Shown here in pieces: positions 46,437-57,571 of a stretch of DNA of 64,000 bases. A program made the translations under genes and the position numbers. The notes beneath the pieces are model-generated. The model was not told the origin of the DNA. It did no database searches and was given only the letters and a program-made list of their open reading frames with translations. Every line of letters begins with the position of its first letter. Positions within the stretch are counted from its first letter, which is position 1. This stretch comes from Corinectria fuckeliana (taxonomy: Eukaryota > Ascomycota > Sordariomycetes > Hypocreales > Nectriaceae), in assembly GCA_019137255.1 (NCBI GenBank), contig WPDH01000111.1, positions 1 through 64,000 on the forward strand. Reading direction: 5' to 3'.

Positions 46437-48241
46437 ATGCCAGCCACTTCAGAAGAGCCTCCGAGTCTCATCAGCCATGGCAGCACGGTAGAAGTCCAAC
46501 GGTCGGCCTCGGAGACTACGAAAGTGTCCTATTTTTCCTTGCCGCACAAGGTTTGATTATCATCCTGTCTAGTATCCAATGGACCAAGTTGACGGCGATA
46601 CTACAGCCTCAATTGCTTCTCCTTCTACTGAGTCGCATGACCGAATCACTTGGTTCATCATCGATTCAGGTAAGACAGGCCATTCCAACCTGAGGAAACA
46701 TCGCCCTTGCTGAATCTCTGCTCACCTGGACACGGCCCCAAGTCGTACCTGTTCTTCCAGCTCCAGTACTTCGACCCATCTGCATCTCCGGCCACTGTAT
46801 CTGCCCAGGCCGGCATCATGATCGGCGCAAAGACCGCGGCCCACGTCTGTACCGGGATGCTCTGGGGCTGGCTGGCAGACTGGGAGTACTGCGGCCGGAA
46901 GGCGGTGCTGGTCTTTGGACTTGCGGCTTCGTCCGTCTCCATCCTCGGCTACGGCTTCTCTAGGACGTTTGCCATGGCGCTGGTTTGGCAGCTTCTTGAC
47001 GGCATGCTAAACAGCACTATCCCCATGGTTCGCTGCGTCATTGCGGAGCTGAATCCCGAGAAACGGTACGAGGTAATGCGATCTCAGCTAAGATAGACCT
47101 ATCTAACTAGCCCCCTAGTCAGCGGGCACGCGCCCTGACTCTTCTCCCCCTTTGCGCCAATCTCGGCCATCTAATAGGTCCGCTCATCGGGGGCTTTATG
47201 GTGTTTCCTCGTGCCGGCAAGCAGGACAACAACAGCAGCTTCTTCGAAAGGTTCCCGTACGCTGCCCCAAACATTGTCATAGCAGCCTTTCACGCCATCC
47301 TGGCTGTGGCAACCATCTTCGTCGTCCAAGAAACTCTTCCGAGAACCCACGATCCCCATCTAAGCTTCTTTGGAAGAGCTTTGGCTGGATGGGGATCCCG
47401 GAAGCAATTTAATACGGCACCTGGTGAAGGGGCTGACGAATCATCGCCTCTCCTTGCTGCTGAACGGGACGAGAGCACTCCTCGCTCCACTGATCCGATT
47501 ACGTCTACGCAGACGACCAAACGCGCAAGATTAAGATTCTCGCATATCTGGACATTCAACGTCGTCATGACATTAGTGACCTACTTCATGATCCACGGTC
47601 ACACCGGCGCGTTTCCAAGCCTATGGGCAATATTCCTGAGCACGCCAATTGCATCTGTGAAGCAACGTGAATCCCCTTTTCGACTCTACGGAGGACTTGG
47701 TATGGACGCGCGCCGCGTTGGAATAGTCATGTCACTGCAGGGCGCCATCGGAGTAGTTACTCAAATCTTGCTCTACCCTACGCTCAGCGACCGTCTCGGC
47801 ACGATCCGCCTGTTTCGCGCAGGGCTGTTGGTCTTCCCAGTCACTTACTTTCTCGCCCCCTTTCCAGCCTTTGTCCGGCTTCACACCACCACCTGCTTCT
47901 CGCAAGGCTCTCCGAATACTCCCACGCAGCCGTCCGTCCGGGTATCCGTTGTGGCGATACTGTTTCTGTACGTCTGCGGACGGACTGGCGCTTCCCCGGC
48001 CACTACTCTCCTGATCAATGACTCGACGCCTCACCCGAGCGTGCGGGCGACGATCCATACAACCGGGACTATTGTCAGCAGTCTCAGCCGATCAATCTTC
48101 CCGCCGATTGCGCTTGGCATGTTTGGATACGGCTTGAGAATAGGGTTCGTTGAGTTGGGCTTCTGGTTCTTGGCTGGCGTAGCTGCACTGGCATGCTTGG
48201 CTAGCATGTGGGTTGTGGAGGGAGACAATGGCAATGCATAG
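46437..48241 (+). CDS. MFS transporter with long central loop
   Basis: Model: 46437-46550, 46589-46669, 46743-47072, 47123-48241, 547 aa, all phase 0. The core is solid: GIMIGAKTAAHVCTGMLWGWLADWEYCGRKAVLVFGL, with the loop-2/3 motif, and NLGHLIGPLIGGF. A hydrophilic central loop runs about residues 245-300, and late helices include GRTGASPATTLLIND. It resembles the fungal YCR023c/ZRT1-type MFS group. The N-terminus is less certain. The first intron would be only 38 nt (46551-46588) with a poor donor (GTTTGA), and without it the first helix (LQPQLLLLLLSRM) has no ATG in frame. A frameshift there is the alternative. Substrate unknown. Confidence 0.75.
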
Positions 48242-48650
48242 TGACTCGGGCGCGTAAGAATGCAGCTCAACTACTTAGGAAGGTTACATCTGTTGTCCAC
48301 GGTGTACGGTGTGCGTTGTGTGTTGTGCGGCGACAATCGACAAACGGATATACTTCAAAAAGTGATAGCAGGTACTTGTAAATAAGTATATTTAAAAGAT
48401 GAGGTACTTATAATAATGAGTATATTAAGCCTATTTATAACTATTAAATAGGATTACTTAAGATTGAACTTTAAACTTTGTTGTACCTTTATAAATAAAC
48501 CAATTTAAATCTTCAAGATTTAAAGACCTATAAATTGTAGTCTTTTATATGATTGTCTCTATTAATAAGTCTTTTATCTATGCTTACAGAATACAAGTTT
48601 TTAGTAAGAAAAGTGTATAAGCTATAACTACACATCTAGCAATACTCTAT
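48242..48650. repeat. Intergenic region with a small AT-rich, RIP-like patch
   Basis: From about 48360 to 48640 the sequence is strongly AT- and TpA-rich, unlike its surroundings but like the block at 1-720. It may be a RIP-mutated repeat remnant. It lies between the convergent ends of an MFS gene and a rhodopsin-domain gene. No coding sequence is seen. Confidence 0.55.
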
Positions 48651-49965
48651 CTAATGCCCCCAGCCTTGGGTGGAGATAGGAAGATCAGGGTTTTGATTCG
48701 GTCTACCACCGCCGGAGACAGCAACCTGAAACTGACTGGAAGGCATGTCTTGCGCCGAGACACTGTCTTGCTCAACCTCGCGGGTGATGTGGATGATGTG
48801 GCGGGTTGACTCGTCGTCGCCGTTGCTGTCCTTGTCCTGGAAGTGATTGTCCCCGTCCGTGTCCATTCTGCTGGTGCCGACGTTGGACAGCTTGATGTGG
48901 GTGCGTCGGCCCGACGTGCCGCCAACTGTCACCAGGTTGATGTCGCGTGACTTGCCAGGGGTCCTGTCGCTTCCGCCATACGAAGGGATGAGGTTCCGGA
49001 AGAGACGGCGCAGCATGGGCATGGATCCGGCCACGATGCCCAAGTCGCACTCGAGCACGGTCAACAGGACGATTTTGCCTATCTCGTCTGCAGCGCCAAC
49101 CCGTTAGCTTTCTGTCATTTTCTCCACAGCAGGCGGAACACGACGTACAGTATTTCTCGTTCGGCGTAGTGTAAGCCCACGTGTATGTGATGCGGATGAT
49201 GGTGGCCACCGACGCAAAGATACCCAGCGACAGGATGCCCATGGTCAACACCTTCATCTTCATGGGCATCTGGAGGTGGCGGAGCAGAAGAATGGGCACC
49301 AGCGTGGTGCTCACGTCGGTGAAGATGTTGGAAGCCGAGACGAAGTACGACACGTTCAGAATGATCGACTGTCCTGAGCTGCAGTCTCCCGGCTTGCCCC
49401 ATGCCGCCGCCACGGGCTTGCACTGGAAGATGGCCACGGGCCAAGCGATCTGCCAGACGATCCAGCTGAAGCCGAACAGCACCCACAGGACATTTCTGTA
49501 CATCTTGTTCAAGCCCTTGGCCAGCCGGAGCAGCGTCCAGATGATGCTCGATTTGATGATTGCGCTGTCCAGGACGTATAAGAACTGCCAGATCATCGTC
49601 CACAGCCCCATCCTGTACTGCATGCCGACCGTGATGACGTTGTCGTTGGACCCGATACCGCAGAACGTGAGCACAATGACGGAGGCATTGTGTCCAATGT
49701 TGACGAGCTAGAGAGATAGAGAGGGTCAGGCAGCCATTCGTAATCCAGAGTTGTCCCGCGGTCGCAACAGTGCAAGACTTACCCATCCGGCAAGCATTAT
49801 CCAGTCCTCCATGGCGAACGCGTGAAGTGTGATGCGGGCGTAGAAGCGCAGGGCCACAATTAAGCTGGATAGGACGGTGAAGACGATGGTGACCACCAAC
49901 AGAACGAGCGCCAGGCCCTCGGGCCGGATGGGCTCGAACTCGGTCGTCGTCAGATCTTTCGCCAT
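48651..49965 (-). CDS. Fungal rhodopsin-domain integral membrane protein
   Basis: Model: 49965-49783, 49707-49149, 49087-48651, 392 aa, phases consistent. The ATG at 49965 precedes the first membrane segment (LALVLLVVTIVFTVLSSLIVALRFYAR). The family block MEDWIMLAGW follows, then five to six further helices. Cysteine-containing FQCKPVAAAWG and the CDLGIVAGSMPMLRRLF helix are typical of the PTH11-fold group. The ~110-residue cytosolic tail is rich in Asp, Ser and Gly. Such proteins are thought to sense surfaces or metabolites, but few are characterised. It is the second of three in this window and sits between the MFS pair and the kinase-like/terpene cyclase genes. Confidence 0.88.
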
Positions 49966-51707
49966 GATTGTAGCTTCGCACTTGAGGCCTGCGATTTATC
50001 CTCAACCCACGTCTCTGGGAGCGAGGGAAGTCTTTCTTTCGTCAAGAGGAGGCGGGTTTCACTCTATATGAAATGCCATCGAAAGAAAGGGTCATCCTAC
50101 TTCGTGCACAGGGACCACCCAGCATCTGGGTCGACAACCTTGGCGTTTGAGCCGAGGTGGCAATCCTACTACGCACTACATTACATAGTGGTAGTAGTAA
50201 GGGCAAGGCCAGTATTTGCTGCTGCTCCAACCAGGAAACCTTGTCGCCAAGTGGGATTACCAGTTACGAATCCTCCCTACCGTAGCATCAGTGGTTGTTT
50301 CGGCAGTTAAAGAACCCACAAGAGGGGTCGGGAGTCGTATCCAGTGGTTCCTTGGGAGGACTCCCCACGGTATCGGTACCTCTCCCACCCATCCGACTTA
50401 GCTTTGGACCGAGGTAGCGGTACGTTGATTGGGAACGAAAATTCAGACATAAGAGTGGGCGTTCGCCTTTTACATGTCCATCCCTGTCCCTTGCCGGTAG
50501 ACTACCACGACTTTCCCGTGCCAGCCCGCGGCGCTATCATCTCTTACCCGTCAGTGTCACATAGCCAGACAGCAACCAGGGAAAACTTGAGGTCAACGGT
50601 GCAGATCCTAACCTATAAGAAATGTTCTGTAGCGTACGCTGTCGCATGGTCTGTAGCGTCGTCGTAAGACTGCGGGTTCCTTGGCCGTTGGCGGGACCGG
50701 GCCGGACGAGCTAGCCAGGGGATGGTTAATGCGGCTTTGGGAAAAAAAAATACAAGGATCACAATGCTACTACGTAGTAGTACTACCGTATTATCTCAAG
50801 GAACTGATCCCATCCGGCGGATACGTTTCAAACTCCACCACCAGTCATCTCTCCCATTGGGCATCCTAATATGCACCCAGGTTCAAATAAAAGGATATAA
50901 TTGGTAGCTAGGGTCAAAATTGTAATAGTATCCATCGCACTGGATCAGTTCCTTGAGACAATGCGACAGTAGATACCTTGTTCGTCCCTAAACAGTCCAG
51001 GGGGCTCCAATGGGCTCCTTCACGATGAACCGTCAACCCCTCGAGTATCCTGACACCACTCCCACTTTTCATATCCCACCTACGAATGTCACATCGGTAC
51101 GGAGTAGCCAGGATTGTTGTGCGCATCTATTCCGATTGCAACCTAGTGGAGGAGTGCTCATGCCAGATAAGGGGTTGAGGGAACATTGTGGTTCATGTTC
51201 AACCCACTCGGAGTACGACTCGAAACCCCGAAAACCCGATCCTAGGCCTGCCGAGGCTGTGAATTGGCAGAAAGAGGCACACTGCAGTCTAGGGCCTGCC
51301 TACGTCGTATGATTTTCCAATAGCGGGTGGGTCGTCTTGAAGTTGGCTGGCTTCCACAGCTTCGTCACCGTCTAGATGTCCACACCGCCGTCTCAGACAA
51401 TATTTAGTCTCCGAGAAAGAGCTATGAGTCCACTTTTGCCAGTAAGATTAGTTCCTGGATCGACAGTTGCATCAATAAGTAGTGAAGTATTCATCCCGCG
51501 GGAAACACTCCGGTGATAGCTGCTGAGCTAGGTGCTGTTAGCCTAAGCCAGGACAGAGCTGGCCATCTAGTCTAGGTATCTATCTAATCAACGAGAGACG
51601 GACTTAAATAGGAAGGGTTTGCAGCTGCCCTTCAACTATCCCGGTCATCGCCACCTTCTTCATCCCCATCCACTTCGCATACCAGCAGCAGACAAGACCA
51701 CGAAAAC
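49966..51707. other. 1.7-kb intergenic region with an inverted repeat
   Basis: No gene is seen between divergent starts at 49965 and 51708. An exact 17-bp inverted pair lies at 50794-50810 and 50942-50958, and short TACTAC/GTAGTA runs occur near 50170-50200 and 50765-50790. These may be remnants of a small repeat element. Confidence 0.5.
50794..50958. repeat. 17-bp exact inverted repeat pair, 131-bp spacer
   Basis: TCTCAAGGAACTGATCC at 50794-50810 is the exact reverse complement of 50942-50958. The spacer shows no coding sequence. The pair could be the ends of a tiny non-autonomous element or a transcript hairpin. Beyond the 17 bases the complementarity fades. Confidence 0.6.
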
Positions 51708-52846
51708 ATGTCTGAAACAACGAGCGAGCATCTCCCAGCCCTCCCTGAGGATTTTACGCCTGAGTGGCTAGGATCCAAGCTTGGGCACAAGATCAAATCG
51801 GTCGAGCATACGCGAAGCATCTGGGGCACGGCTAGCAAGCTGTTCTTCACCATCACGTATGAGCATGAGAGCAGCGACGAGAGGCCGACGTACATCTGCA
51901 TCAAGGGCGTCTTCGACCCCAAGATGATCGAGTCGCAGCCGTGGACAGTCACGCTGGCGCAGCGCGAGGCCGGGTTCTTCACCACGGTGGCGCCCACGGT
52001 AGACCACATGATCTTCCCCAAGTGCTGGTGGAGCGGCACGAGTGAGAAGCAGGGCATCGCCATCATGAACGATCTGAGCCGCGAGGGCTGCACATTTCCC
52101 GCCGAGGTTGCCTCCTACTCGCCTCAGAAGGTCATGAACGGCGTGGAACAGCTGGCCGGCATTCACGCGCGATACTGGGGTCAGAGTCAGGAGGATCATC
52201 CCTGTAGGTTAAACGAAGCCCTATCCATATTCCCATCCCCCATCCAGCAGACTAACCCGGCGGGCCGGTAGGGATCTGGAACAACTACGACCCGGCCATG
52301 AAGTTCATGTGCACGCCCTGGCACGAAGTGGTTCGAGGCCCTGGTCGACCCCCGCTGCCCGACTACCTGATGGACGGCAAGCGATGCAACGAGGCCCTTG
52401 ACCGCTACTACGCCGAGCGCAACCCGCGATTCCGCACGCTGCTGCACGGCGACCCCCACATCGGCAACATCTACTTTACAGCTGACGGGAGCATCGGGTT
52501 CCTGGACTGGTCGGCCTTCCACTTCGGGTCGTGCTTCCACGACATCGCCTACCACATGACATCTGTGCTGAGCGTCGAGGACCGTCGCGCCCACGAGATG
52601 GAGATCCTGGACCACTACCTCGAGACGCTGCACCGGCTCGGCGGGCCCAAGTTCGACCGTCACAACGACCCCGAGGTCATGATCGAGTACCGCCGGTCCT
52701 TCATGACCAACGTCATCTGGATCATCTGCCCCGACGGCCTGCAGAGCAAGGAGCGCGTCGAGGCCCTGTGCGAGCGCACAGTTGCCAGTTACAACGACCA
52801 CAAGGTCATTGACGTTCTTCTTGATCAGCCCAAGCCGGCTGCTTGA
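51708..52846 (+). CDS. Aminoglycoside-phosphotransferase-like (protein-kinase-fold) small-molecule kinase
   Basis: Model: 51708-52203 and 52272-52846 with one 68-nt intron, 356 aa. The C-lobe shows the phosphotransferase signature LLHGDPHIGNIYF (H224, catalytic D226, N231) and the metal-binding FLDWSAF (D244). The N-lobe has an ATP-binding lysine candidate in TYICIKGVF and REAGFFTTVAP with a possible pairing Glu. Members of this superfamily (APH, choline/ethanolamine kinase, methylthioribose kinase, ecdysteroid-kinase-like) phosphorylate hydroxyls on small molecules. The fungal group is largely uncharacterised. The terpene cyclase 0.8 kb downstream lies on the same strand. Confidence 0.88.
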
Positions 52847-52930
52847 GAATCGAGGAGGGCGAGGGACTTATCCCTCGTAGTTAATACGCGGTACTTCCGT
52901 ACCGTACCTTGATAAAGTAGAGCCATAGAT

Positions 52931-52987
52931 AGCAGAGTCATATAAATCGCAGAGTTAGATATCGCAGAGTCATAAATCCCGGAGTCA
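52931..52987. repeat. Short degenerate tandem repeat
   Basis: Three to four imperfect units of about 17-19 bases share the core GCAGAGT(C/T)A(T)A(A)ATC. They lie just downstream of the kinase-like gene. Confidence 0.6.
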
Positions 52988-53416
52988 TTAGGCTACTCTT
53001 GAGTCAGTCAATGCATGGTCCCACTCTTTCATAATCTCCAATGACTGATCTCTCCAACCAGACTCTCTGTGCAGGTCTTGGTGACTATGCTCCCTGTTTC
53101 ATAACCAACTTTATTCAGATGTCATGCGTACCAACCCCCCCTCATACATATGCTCTTTGTGAACTCTTCTCGTGAGTACCTCTAACACACTGTTGTCCCA
53201 TCATATGTTTACTCCGTCGCTTTAGGAATACAGTCACGACGCTTGTTGAAACGGTCGAGGCAAATGCAAGCTCACCGCTCCTCGGTTTCCGCCTTCTCCT
53301 TGGCACCTTGCTACGTACGCCGCGGGCTATGTAACATCTAGGACTCTTGAGGCGCGCCTGTTAGATGTTCTAGATCCTTCAGACGAGGTCAAATTTAGGA
53401 TTCACGTACACCGAGG

Positions 53417-53480
53417 TTGAATACTACATAGTACGTAGGCTATTAGCTAGGGATTGAATACTACGTAGACTATTAGCTAA
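53417..53480. repeat. Imperfect ~35-bp direct duplication
   Basis: TTGAATACTAC..GTAG.CTATTAGCTA occurs twice, at 53417-53449 and 53454-53480. The second copy lacks about seven internal bases. It is upstream of the terpene cyclase. Confidence 0.65.
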
Positions 53481-53674
53481 AGGAATGCCGGGGACAGCAA
53501 TGGAAAAGCGTCTGTCGTTGGATTTAAACATGGTGCGCCCCTTCTATAAAGGCCAGACATGTTGGAGGAAAGCAGGACGCAACTCGCCATTGTACACGCA
53601 GCTCCAACATAGTCCGACAACATAGTCCGGCAGATAGTGGATTGAATCACCTATAGACTATCCCATTAGTCAAC

Positions 53675-54781
53675 ATGATTGCGGTTCCTGAGGTACCTGA
53701 GGTGCGTAGTATACACCAATCCCGCCGTCGACAGTCCGGCAACTCCACCAAGTTATCACTATTCGACGTGGCTCAGTCTACATAGTAGGCTTCAAAGGAC
53801 GCTTGCGCTAACAAGGGGAACCAGTGGGGGTCTGTTGCCGCTATCCGCGAGACCCTCTCGCACTTTGTCAGCGGCGTCACCGGGGGCCGTAAGATAGACA
53901 CCGGCGCCCTCACTTTGACGCCTATCGACGAACTCCGTGCCGCCGTGGTGTCGGAACTGGAGTCCTCGAGTCTCGGCGCCCACCTGGACCTGATCGACTC
54001 CAAGCACCAGCTCACCATGGCGTGCTCCGTCGCAGCCGACTTCACCTCGTCGCACCCGCTCGAGTACCAGGTCGTCGTAGCGCAGCTCACCATCTTCTTC
54101 TTCCACGCCGAAGACATGCTGGAGCACAAGCCCGACGTGCTGCGGCGCCTGCAGCTCAACGTGGCCACGGGGCAGCCGTGCGGCGATGCGGTGCTCGACT
54201 GGTTCGTCCGCGAGCTGACGCCGCGCCTGTGGAACCACTTCGACCCGCTCGTGGCCAGCATGGTGGTCGTGGCCTGCTACGACTTCATCAACGGCGTGGG
54301 CATCGAGCTGTTGACCAATGAGGCCGAAGCCAAGGTGCACCGGCAGGCCCCCGGCTTCCCGGACTGGCTGCGCTTCAAGACGGGCCTGTCGCCCATGTAC
54401 GCGCTGCTGGCACTGGCCCGCGCCGAGGACTCGGAGCTGCGGCCCACGGGCGGCTTCGAGAAGTTCATCCAGGCTGTCCCCGACGTTATTGTCTTTACCA
54501 ACATCGTCAACGACGTCATCTCCTTTTACAAGGAGCTGCTGGCCGGCGAGAAGGGCAACTACATTGACATGCGCGCCCAGAAAGACGGCGTCGACGTGGT
54601 GGCAGCCTTGCGCACCCTAGCCGACGAGGGCATATGCGTCTACGGCCGCGTCCTCGCCACTCTTGCCGACGAGCCCGCGTATCGCGCCAACTTCGACGCG
54701 TACGCGAAGGGCATTACTCACTTCCATACCTCGTCTCCGCGCTATCGCTTGGCAGAGCTGTTTGGAGACGCAATCCTGTAG
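53675..54781 (+). CDS. Terpene cyclase of the trichodiene-synthase family
   Basis: Model: 53675-53701 and 53789-54781, 339 aa. Exon 2 is one continuous all-alpha frame. The second metal motif is intact (NDVISFYKE, the NSE/DTE motif, near residue 224), and the C-terminal RY pair with following helix is kept (SPRYRLAELFG). The first metal motif is unusual. Where an Asp-rich run is expected the frame reads FFFHAEDMLE, with only one Asp in the conserved register. Class I cyclases use both motifs to hold three Mg ions and ionise farnesyl diphosphate. The 9-codon first exon is the least certain part. No P450 or other terpenoid-tailoring set is next to it, although a kinase-like gene, MFS transporters and an acetoacetate-decarboxylase-fold gene are within 10 kb. 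Product unknown. Confidence 0.85.
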
Positions 54782-56323
54782 GAGACAGGTTCCGCTTTAC
54801 CCCTTTATCTCGAGTGGATTATTGTCCTGCGACATCGGCCCACGTTATCACACGAGGCACCCTAGGCAGTTCATACTAGATACTATGTAAGCGTCTTATG
54901 CAGGGTCCTGAAGCTATGGCAACACAGCATGTCGGCATGCCTGCAGGGGTTTACCAGGCACCTCGAAAGCATCTCAGGGGTTACCGGTTTAGCTTAGCTT
55001 AATGGCAAAACATTCCATTCAGTGCACCGTCCACTACCATTCTAGCACCCCCCCTGCAATAATGTCATCAGTAACTCTGTTCCATAATTACAGTCCAAGA
55101 ACCCAACAGTCAGTTAGGTGCTTGACACATCACGTTGTATGGTAAAGACAATGTTCGTGAATTTGGCCTTCCCGGGTATAGCAAAAGCAGGATCACTCCC
55201 AACCGATATATAGGGTAAGCGTTTCTAAAGTGCACCTATCACCAATACAAGACCCCAGCCTAAATATCAGCAAGCCTAACAAGTTTGACTTTAAGCTTAG
55301 GTAGATCTACGTTTTAAAGCCCATTAGCTGGAAGTGTCATTGTAACCAGCTGTGTTCTCCAGTCTAAATCACTGCTGTTTTGTCCTAGGACATGTGACTT
55401 AACCGCTCTCCAATTACAAACACGAACGGCTCGCAATATTGTGCTGTTGCTGTATGTTGGATGACTATTTCGAGCTTCAACTTCCACTCTGAAATCAACA
55501 TGACTGTTTTCTCTTTAGACCGGCTGAGATTTCTATCATGTTCCAACACAAGCCCCCACGTGGTCCCAGAGTCCTAGTGGTATTAATGCGTAGAGAGCGA
55601 CTGGACTGACTCGCCCTTTGGCCCTGCCTGCTTAAGCGTTTATGCATCAGCTCTGACCGCCTCCATCCAGCTTCTCCGTTGCACATATTGCACCAACTTA
55701 ATCGGAAGCTACGGGATTAAATGGATACAGGCCACAAGGATTGGAAAGCTTAAATGCTGAACCCTCAGCCTGTATACAAAGTAAATACTCCACAATAACT
55801 CTATAGAGAGGCATTTATAGGGTCCGTGATGTTGATGGACGGCTCCCACTTGCTGTTCGACGTGCAGCTGTTAGGTTAGTATGTACATTATTATACACAA
55901 GGTCGTTTTACCGCCTAATTCTGGGGTGATTACTTGTACTGGTACAGTCGTACGTAGTAGTATGGGTAGGTAATGAACATTTCCAGCCCTTGGCCAGCAA
56001 TATTGTTTCCGTAGCTCCCGTGCTTCAGGAGCCGTTTTCCTGTTTTATCGTGAAACAATCAATGGCGTTGGCGCAGGGGATATCGATCGTCCAAGTGCTG
56101 CTAGCAGGAAGCCTCGGCTCATGTGGGGATAATTTCATCCACGTAGCGCCGGTATCTACGGACATGAAATATCTACCAGGGGATGTAACAAGTAATTATA
56201 GAAAGACTGAACTCCACGTTGAAATTTAAATCCAGTCCCAAGTACAGTACAAATATCTAACAGCACATATCTTACAGGACAAGTCTTTGCAAATCCAAAC
56301 CCAAACCAGACACCATAATCAAC
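54782..56323. other. 1.5-kb intergenic region, no gene seen
   Basis: This stretch is moderately AT-rich with short frames only. It should contain the terpene cyclase 3' end and the promoter of the next gene. Confidence 0.45.
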
Positions 56324-57094
56324 ATGTCTCAACCCGGGTTGATAGCTTCAGCAACGCTCAAGTCTCCTGTGCCTATTCACGCACCAACATACGGAAGGCG
56401 CAGCTCTATAAGCCGACCCAGCTTTACTGACATCGATTGCCTTACCTTTAAATATCGTACCAATGCCACCCAGATCAGAGAACTCCTCCCGGACAACCTC
56501 TCAGTCAAAGAGAGTCCCATTGCTACCGTGATGTTTCTCGAATATGGATTTTCTTCCATCGGCGCCTATAAAGAGTTGATTTTCAATGTCGAGGTGGTTT
56601 TCAACGGGAATAAATACGATTACCCCATTCTGCTCGTTCTGGATAACGAGGATGCCGTCTATGGTGGTCGGGAAGTTTGGGGCTTTCCCAAGGTTCTGGG
56701 GACATGCGATTTCACATTCGAGTCCGATGGGCAGAGCGGGTTTATGGCTGGATCTGTGCAGCGCCCCAGCAAAACTCCAATCATTGAGTTCCTCTTCAAG
56801 CCGACTGGTATATTGGATACCAACACTGGAGCGCAGTCGACGCTCCCAGGCCTGAACCTTCGTGTCATCCCATCCCCGGTACCCGGCGCTCAGCCGTCTG
56901 TTCGACAATTTCTCGAGGTGGATTGGAGGCTCGTTGGAGGAGAAACTTGGGAGGGCGTTGGGTCACTGAACTTTCCTGCCGCTTCCGAGTTCGATCCGCT
57001 TCACAAGTTTCCTGTGGTCGAGTACCTATCTGCTAGTTTCGTTCGAAAGTGCTCAGGTAAACTTACGCCACCAAGCGCCATTCATGACTTCTGA
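56324..57094 (+). CDS. Acetoacetate-decarboxylase-fold protein
   Basis: Intronless as called, 256 aa, near the family length. The Schiff-base lysine motif is GREVWGFPKVLG (K123), preceded by EDAVYGGRE with the conserved acidic residue. The N-terminal TDIDCLTFKYRTNATQIRELLPDNL and central MFLEYGFSSIGAY strands match the fold. Members decarboxylate acetoacetate or catalyse aldol, cyclisation or hydratase chemistry by the same lysine, and fungal copies often lie in secondary-metabolite clusters. The C-terminus (VRKCSGKLTPPSAIHDF) departs from the family just after a GTAAAC that could be a donor, so a missed last exon is possible. The lysine and its pocket are intact. Confidence 0.85.
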   Translation: MSQPGLIASATLKSPVPIHAPTYGRRSSISRPSFTDIDCLTFKYRTNATQIRELLPDNLSVKESPIATVMFLEYGFSSIGAYKELIFNVEVVFNGNKYDYPILLVLDNEDAVYGGREVWGFPKVLGTCDFTFESDGQSGFMAGSVQRPSKTPIIEFLFKPTGILDTNTGAQSTLPGLNLRVIPSPVPGAQPSVRQFLEVDWRLVGGETWEGVGSLNFPAASEFDPLHKFPVVEYLSASFVRKCSGKLTPPSAIHDF

Positions 57095-57571
57095 TGGGAA
57101 GTTCAGTTGTACCGTCGTGGAACAGATAGTGATATGTACTATCCTCTTGAATAGACAATAATGCATGGGCCGGTCTTGTTGCACTGATGTGAGTTTCTCA
57201 AAGTTGTCTGCTCTTAATACTCGTGGACCTTCGAGACGTCTGTCAGATCCAATCGAGAGTTGCAACAAACCGCTGATGGAACAGTTGTTCTCGGCACATC
57301 TGAAAGAAAATACAAGGCTGTGCAGGATGCCAAAGACGAAGACTAATTCGGGGTTCAAAAGCTGGCTTTGCGTTTTGGTCTTAGGACGTTACTCGCTACC
57401 AGAGTCACATCTAGACTCGAATCTAGTATAGAAGATAGAATCTCGATTGCAAAGCTATTTGTTTGTTCTCTCTTTAGCTACGGCAGCAACCTACTCCATC
57501 AATACTAGCGGCGTCTCGTCGGGTCGAACTGTAGTTTAACCAAGACCCCCTAGTGGCGCGGGCCTCTCGAC
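57095..57571. other. Convergent intergenic region, no gene seen
   Basis: This 477-bp gap lies between the 3' ends of the decarboxylase-fold gene and the trypsin gene. Confidence 0.4.

Larger units (their letters stand above)
52847..53674. other. Intergenic region with short tandem repeats
   Basis: These 828 bp separate the kinase-like gene from the terpene cyclase. Two small repeats are visible: copies of AGAGTCATAAATC-like units at 52931-52987, and a degenerate ~35-bp direct duplication at 53417-53480. The terpene cyclase promoter should lie at the 3' end, with a TATAAA near 53545. Confidence 0.5.

Noticed and set aside
53675..54781. A trichothecene-type toxin cluster
   Set aside because: The cyclase belongs to the trichodiene-synthase family, but none of the expected P450s, acetyltransferases or regulators are nearby and the first metal motif is atypical. 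The family alone does not support that call.
57053..57140. A missed last exon of the acetoacetate-decarboxylase-fold gene
   Set aside because: A GTAAAC donor exists, but no downstream frame gives a convincing family C-terminus, so the single-exon end is kept with a caution.
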